Assembly: GCA_964646075.1 (NCBI GenBank)
Contig: CAZYBZ010000021.1
Location: 1 to 9,168 of the forward strand
Direction of reading: 5' to 3'
Source: JAYENY01 sp964646075
Lineage (GTDB): Bacteria > Patescibacteriota > Minisyncoccia > Minisyncoccales > PEYH01
DNA length: 9,168 nucleotides
Shown: positions 5,754-9,168 of the stretch, piece by piece
How positions within the stretch are numbered: the stretch's first letter is position 1
Layout of the letters: every line of letters begins with the position of its first letter
Made by a program: the position numbers and the translations under genes
Notes under the pieces: generated by a model
What the model saw: the letters and a program-made list of their open reading frames with translations, nothing else
What the model was told of the DNA's origin: nothing
Database searches by the model: none

Positions 5754-5771
5754 CCCTTAAAGCATTAAGGG
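5754..5771 (-). repeat. Perfect hairpin overlapping the stop codon of the 66-residue gene
   Basis: CCCTTAA (5754-5760) and TTAAGGG (5765-5771) form a 7-bp stem with a 4-base loop AGCA. The stop codon at 5767-5765 lies inside the stem. No T-run follows on the minus strand, so it is not a classical terminator. It could protect the 3' end of the mRNA or separate expression of the two small genes. Confidence 0.45.
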
Positions 5772-5965
5772 GTTTGAGTCGCTTTTTTCTTAGTCTTAAT
5801 AATCGAAACAGGAGTAATAACTTTTTTCCTAAATCTTTTATACAACTGCTGGATCATCTCTTCTTGTTTCTTAAAACCTAAAATCTCCCGACGAATCCGA
5901 GCTTTTTCTTGACGAATAAATTTTCTTTGGCTTCTTGGAAGCCGTTTTTGAATAGCGGAGTTCAT
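5765..5965 (-). CDS. Small basic 66-residue protein of unknown function
   Basis: This short product is rich in Lys and Arg. Residues about 9-45 (RLPRSQRKFIRQEKARIRR, then a Gln/Glu-rich stretch with MIQQLYKRFRKK) should form one or two amphipathic, highly basic helices. The tail, about 46-66, is TPVSIIKTKKKATQTP. There is no signal peptide or membrane segment, so the protein is probably cytoplasmic, and the charge fits nucleic-acid or ribosome binding. I do not recognise a family. It starts 30 bases after the histidine kinase stop codon on the same strand, which suggests co-transcription. No Shine-Dalgarno sequence is visible before the ATG. Confidence 0.6.
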   Translation of the reverse strand: MNSAIQKRLPRSQRKFIRQEKARIRREILGFKKQEEMIQQLYKRFRKKVITPVSIIKTKKKATQTP

Positions 5966-5995
5966 AAAGATTAAATAAAATAGAAAGTATTTAAT

Positions 5996-7342
5996 TTATT
6001 TGACTATCGGAAAGATTAATATAAATTTTGAGCCTACTCCTTGGATGCTTTCCAGCAATATCTTCCCTTTCATCCTGAGACAAAGCTGTTTAGATATCCA
6101 AAGCCCTAGCCCTGTTCCCTGAATATCGGCTGTTTCTCTATTTTTTACCCTGTAAAATCTTTCAAAAAGCAATTTCTGCTCTTCGGCTGAAAGACCTATC
6201 CCTGTGTCGGCAATGGTAATATAAAACTTTCCTCTTCTAACATCTCCTTTAAGGACGATATTTATCTCTCCCTTCTGGGTATACTTAATAGCGTTATCAA
6301 TCAAATTATAGATTATCTCTTTGAAACGGCCAATATTAACCCCGATCTTTCCTTTCTGTTCTCGACCAGTCAAAGTTATTTTTAATCCTTTTTCTACTGC
6401 CTTAATATTCAGCTCTTCCATAACTTCCTGAATATGTTTAACCGGAGAAACGATTTCAGGAGCAAAAGAAAGTCGACCTTGTTCAATCCTGACGACATCT
6501 AAAACATCGTTTATTAGCTTATCTAATCTTTTAACAGAAATCTCTATTATTTTCAAGTCCAATTGACTTTCCGTGTCTAAAAAAGGAGATGTCTTTCGCC
6601 TTAGCTCTAATATATAATTTTTAATATTAACTACCGGCGAGCGAAGTTCATGAATCGTCATATTCATAAAGCTATCTTTAGACTTATCGCTCTCTCGTAA
6701 TTTATTAAACAAATTAACGTACTGGAAAAGACGAGCATGATGAATGACTAGCAACAAGATAAAAATAATAGCAATAATTGTGAAAAGATAGGCTTTTTCA
6801 AGAGTTGACATCACCAGACTGTCAATCTCTTCTAAAGACAAAGCCATGCTTATCAGTCCTGTTTTTTCTCCTGCTTGATTGCGGAAGGGTCTAATCACTC
6901 TCCAAAACCTTATCCCTCCTTCTCTGGTTGGAAGCGCTATCGACTGGTCTTCATGCCAAGCAAGAGCAAGAAGAGCGCTAGAGACCTCTCTCTCTGCCCC
7001 CTCCAGAAGACCTGAAACAACGATCGTCTCGAAATCATTATTCTCTACTGGGAGAAAAATTTCCAGTGCAAAGAGTCCTGGGCTCTGTTCAACTAAAAAA
7101 TCCATTCTTCTCTGGAGTAACTCCGGCCTAGTGTAATAATCAGAGACATAAAGAGAGAGAACGCTCTGAATTGCCATTGCTTTTTTCTGTAGAGCAAAAT
7201 CAATATTCTCCTGAAAAGACCTGGTCAAAAAAGCACTGAGGAAAAAAATCAAAACAGGGATTACAATAATTAAAATTAAAGAAAAGAGAAGGGAAGGGTT
7301 AGTTCTAACGAACCTTACTCCTTTCTTAAATAGATTAAACAT
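5996..7342 (-). CDS. Membrane-bound sensor histidine kinase
   Basis: The 448-residue protein has two membrane segments (about 17-40 and 185-202) that bracket an extracytoplasmic sensor region of about 145 residues. The cytoplasmic part follows: the dimerisation helix with H-box IHELRSPV (phosphoacceptor His231), N-box IIYNLIDNAIKYT (about 343-355), G1 box ADTGIGL (378-384), F-box LFERFYR (392-398) and G2 box GTGLGL (409-414). All residues needed for ATP binding and autophosphorylation are present. The ligand is unknown; the outer region shows no motif I can name with confidence. The start codon lies one base after the stop of the upstream surface-protein gene (TAATATG), so the two are probably translationally coupled. 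No response regulator is in the window; it is either outside or encoded elsewhere. Confidence 0.92.
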   Translation of the reverse strand: MFNLFKKGVRFVRTNPSLLFSLILIIVIPVLIFFLSAFLTRSFQENIDFALQKKAMAIQSVLSLYVSDYYTRPELLQRRMDFLVEQSPGLFALEIFLPVENNDFETIVVSGLLEGAEREVSSALLALAWHEDQSIALPTREGGIRFWRVIRPFRNQAGEKTGLISMALSLEEIDSLVMSTLEKAYLFTIIAIIFILLLVIHHARLFQYVNLFNKLRESDKSKDSFMNMTIHELRSPVVNIKNYILELRRKTSPFLDTESQLDLKIIEISVKRLDKLINDVLDVVRIEQGRLSFAPEIVSPVKHIQEVMEELNIKAVEKGLKITLTGREQKGKIGVNIGRFKEIIYNLIDNAIKYTQKGEINIVLKGDVRRGKFYITIADTGIGLSAEEQKLLFERFYRVKNRETADIQGTGLGLWISKQLCLRMKGKILLESIQGVGSKFILIFPIVK

Positions 7343-7343
7343 A

Positions 7344-9047
7344 TTATTTTTTTGAAGAAAAAATCTCTTGTTGTGACGGGAAATAAACTCTTTCTTTTTT
7401 CTTGCTTAAAAAACCAATAGCCAACAAGGCAACGCCAAGGGCTAGGATAATGATTGCTAAAGTCAAGATAACAAAACTCCTTCTCAAAATGTCATACGGG
7501 GAGGCTGGTGCTTCCTCGGCCCGGCCTATCTCTTTTGCCCAAGCTCCGGGGATTAATCTAAGGATATGCGCTCCTGATTTAACAAAATTAAATGCTTCAG
7601 ATCTGGCTGTAATCTCCCCCCTATTATTAGTCAAAACCACATAGATCTCGTGTTCGCCATCTTCTAGTGGCCTGTCTAATTCATAAACCCATCTTCCATG
7701 CGCATCGGTTTTAGTGACGACAACTATTGGTAAGGAAAAAATATGGATTGTCACAAAAACATTTGGCAATCCTATCCCTTCAATCCTTAAAACTTTTCTC
7801 TGGGTTACTTCTGAAACTTTAACCTCTGCCCTTTTTACAATAAAAATATCTTCTCTTTTCGGTTCAACCTCTCTCGGATCTTGATGAATAATTCTTTCTT
7901 CCGCTGTTACCTCTAAAGGGTCAGCTCCCACCGCTACCTCCTCTCCGTCTAAATGTCCATCGCCATCACTGTCCGGGTTAAGAGGGTCAGTGTCAATTTT
8001 TAGTTCAATAAAATCAGGCAATCCATCATTATCACTGTCTCGAAGCCTTTCCCTTCCTAGGGCTACTTTTAATTCTGCCTCTTCAATAATCTCTTTCTCC
8101 ATTTTATGGATTTCTCCTTCAATTCTTCCCCTTGTTTCTATCTCTAATTTTAAAATCTTGGTTGGATCATCAACTTCCTTTTTAATTATTTCCACCGGTC
8201 TCAAAGATTCTTCGATTACCTCCTCTCTCTTCTCTTCTCTTTCAATCTTGACTCTAGACAACCTCTCTTCTCTTTCTTCAATCTTCTCTTCCATCTTTTG
8301 CTCCTTTTCTCTGCGACCCTTTATGACCATCTCTTTCTCTTCCTTGATTCTTCGAACTTTATTCTCTGTAACATCTGGAAGCCCAAATCGCTCAAGTTCG
8401 TCCAGCTCTTCTTTTTCTTCTTTCGTTCTTCTCATTGATTCCTTTCTATTCCCCCTGTTCCTGTCAATCTCTTTTGCTAACCGCCTCTCCTCCTGAATAT
8501 TTTCTGCCAGCTCTTCTAATTTCTCAGCAACCCTCTCCCTCACCTCAGCCTGCTTATCCTCTACCTCTATTTCTAACTCTTCTAGCCCTTCCTGGATTTC
8601 CTCTTTTGCCTCCTCAATTAAGTCAGAAACATCGCCTCCAATCTGTTTTTGGGTTTGATCTATTTTTTGTCTTACCTTCTCCCTCCCTTCTTTAATCCTC
8701 CTATTGATATTATCAAGCTCTTCCACTATTTCTTGGCGCCCAGGAATATCACCTCTAATATTATCAACTATTATCTTATTTTTTTGACTTTGATAACTCC
8801 CGTGTTGATTAACAACTTCAGCAAAAATTTGATATTCACTATTCGGAGTTAAGGCGGTATTCCATAAATATGACCACTGCTTATCGCCGCGCTTGCCCCC
8901 TCTGCCTAGATATATCCTTTTAGAAGAACCATGCCTAATAATATAGAAATCAACGCTAAGGGCTCCCTCAACCTCAATTACTATCTCTTGCTCTCCTGAC
9001 AGCCTCTGCCCGCTTTCCGGGTTAATAAAATCTATTTCTGGCGCCAC
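7344..9047 (-). CDS. Membrane-anchored surface protein: Ig-like, long charged helix, TSP3-type calcium repeats, C-terminal anchor
   Basis: From the GTG at 9047 the product has 567 residues. Residues 1-97 look like an Ig-like beta domain (EIDFINPESGQ, then WSYLWNTALTPNSEYQIFAE). Residues about 103-335 are a very long Glu/Lys/Arg-rich region that should form coiled coil or a single stable helix. Two thrombospondin-3-type calcium loops follow (DSDNDGLPDFIE at 337-348, DSDGDGHLDGEE at 359-370). Residues about 400-490 form a second beta domain (FVTIHIF, TDAHGRWVYELDRPLEDGEHEI). A single membrane helix (about 524-547) is followed by a Lys-rich cytoplasmic tail. This topology (outside, membrane, inside) requires an N-terminal signal peptide, which the GTG start lacks. 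The frame continues upstream through Glu-rich repeats to a TAA at 9095, so the real start is probably beyond this. It is coupled to the histidine kinase gene, which suggests a shared sensory or stalk role. Confidence 0.85.
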   Translation of the reverse strand: MAPEIDFINPESGQRLSGEQEIVIEVEGALSVDFYIIRHGSSKRIYLGRGGKRGDKQWSYLWNTALTPNSEYQIFAEVVNQHGSYQSQKNKIIVDNIRGDIPGRQEIVEELDNINRRIKEGREKVRQKIDQTQKQIGGDVSDLIEEAKEEIQEGLEELEIEVEDKQAEVRERVAEKLEELAENIQEERRLAKEIDRNRGNRKESMRRTKEEKEELDELERFGLPDVTENKVRRIKEEKEMVIKGRREKEQKMEEKIEEREERLSRVKIEREEKREEVIEESLRPVEIIKKEVDDPTKILKLEIETRGRIEGEIHKMEKEIIEEAELKVALGRERLRDSDNDGLPDFIELKIDTDPLNPDSDGDGHLDGEEVAVGADPLEVTAEERIIHQDPREVEPKREDIFIVKRAEVKVSEVTQRKVLRIEGIGLPNVFVTIHIFSLPIVVVTKTDAHGRWVYELDRPLEDGEHEIYVVLTNNRGEITARSEAFNFVKSGAHILRLIPGAWAKEIGRAEEAPASPYDILRRSFVILTLAIIILALGVALLAIGFLSKKKERVYFPSQQEIFSSKK

Positions 9048-9054
9048 CTCTATC

Positions 9055-9159
9055 TCTTCTTCTTCTCTTTCTTCTTCTTCTCTTTCTTCTTCTTATCTTT
9101 CTTCTTCTTATCTTTCTTATTCTTCTCTTTGTTCTTCTTCTCTTTATTGTTCTTTTATA
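9055..9159. repeat. 15-base tandem purine/pyrimidine repeat at the window edge
   Basis: Units of 15 bases follow one another from 9055: two copies of TCTTCTTCTTCTCTT, two with an A at position 11 (9085-9114), then three more diverged copies. On the minus strand in the surface-protein frame they encode a Glu-rich pentapeptide (REEEE), but GAA has become TAA in several units (9095, 9110, 9119, 9146). Another minus-strand frame stays open for 34 codons as KKKKE/D repeats, without a start codon. The repeat is either a real degenerate microsatellite or an assembly artefact at a contig end. Confidence 0.75.
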
Positions 9160-9168
9160 TGTGTATAT

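Noticed and set aside
7990..8695. Ser/Leu/Pro-rich open frames on the + strand
   Set aside because: They mirror the Glu/Lys/Arg-rich minus-strand gene; the composition follows from the complementary strand and there are no family motifs.
9055..9159. CRISPR-like array at the window edge
   Set aside because: The 15-base units are directly adjacent with no spacers and are simple TTC/TCT sequence.
1..9168. Genome-wide UGA-to-glycine recoding (code 25) as a firm conclusion
   Set aside because: Only one in-frame TGA is present while Elp3, the kinase and the 567-residue surface protein use ordinary glycine codons throughout; the sample of stop codons is too small to prove loss of TGA as a stop.

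Overview
The window looks like chromosomal DNA of a low-GC bacterium with a reduced, unusual gene set, most plausibly a Patescibacteria (Candidate Phyla Radiation, Parcubacteria-like) lineage. This is inference. The signs are a single-subunit Elp3 of archaeal style, a free-standing EF-Tu domain-2-like protein, many short basic proteins, almost no Shine-Dalgarno sequences, and very large modular surface proteins. A GreA-family factor, a histidine kinase and sigma70-type promoter boxes argue for a bacterium rather than an archaeon. I see no CRISPR array, insertion sequence, phage gene or rRNA.

Left part (1-1444, minus): the N-terminal portion of a large secreted protein built from an InlB-B-like repeat, two homologous Ig-like modules, a PKD-like module and the start of an ASH/HYDIN-like module. 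The reading frame runs to the window edge but is broken by one in-frame TGA at 698-700, exactly where the PKD-like family normally has glycine. Next on the minus strand come an 81-residue free-standing PolX-type helix-hairpin-helix domain (1579-1824), a bidirectional hairpin terminator, a GreA-family factor whose promoter predicts a leaderless mRNA, an EF-Tu domain-2-like protein with an extended -10 promoter far upstream, tRNA-Arg(CCG), and a Trm9/ALKBH8-like methyltransferase.

Middle (3130-5520): the methyltransferase and elp3 are divergent and their start codons abut, with no base between them. Elp3 makes cm5U-type modifications at tRNA position 34, and eukaryotic Trm9/ALKBH8 methylates that product. 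The pair therefore suggests a compact two-gene wobble-uridine pathway in a bacterium.

Right part (5566 to the end, minus): a probable operon of a membrane-anchored surface protein (Ig-like domain, long charged helix, calcium-binding TSP3-type repeats, second beta domain, C-terminal membrane segment), a sensor histidine kinase starting one base after its stop codon, and two small basic proteins of unknown function. No response regulator is visible. The window ends in a 15-base purine/pyrimidine tandem repeat that contains stops in the surface-protein frame, so the true N-terminus of that protein is not resolved.
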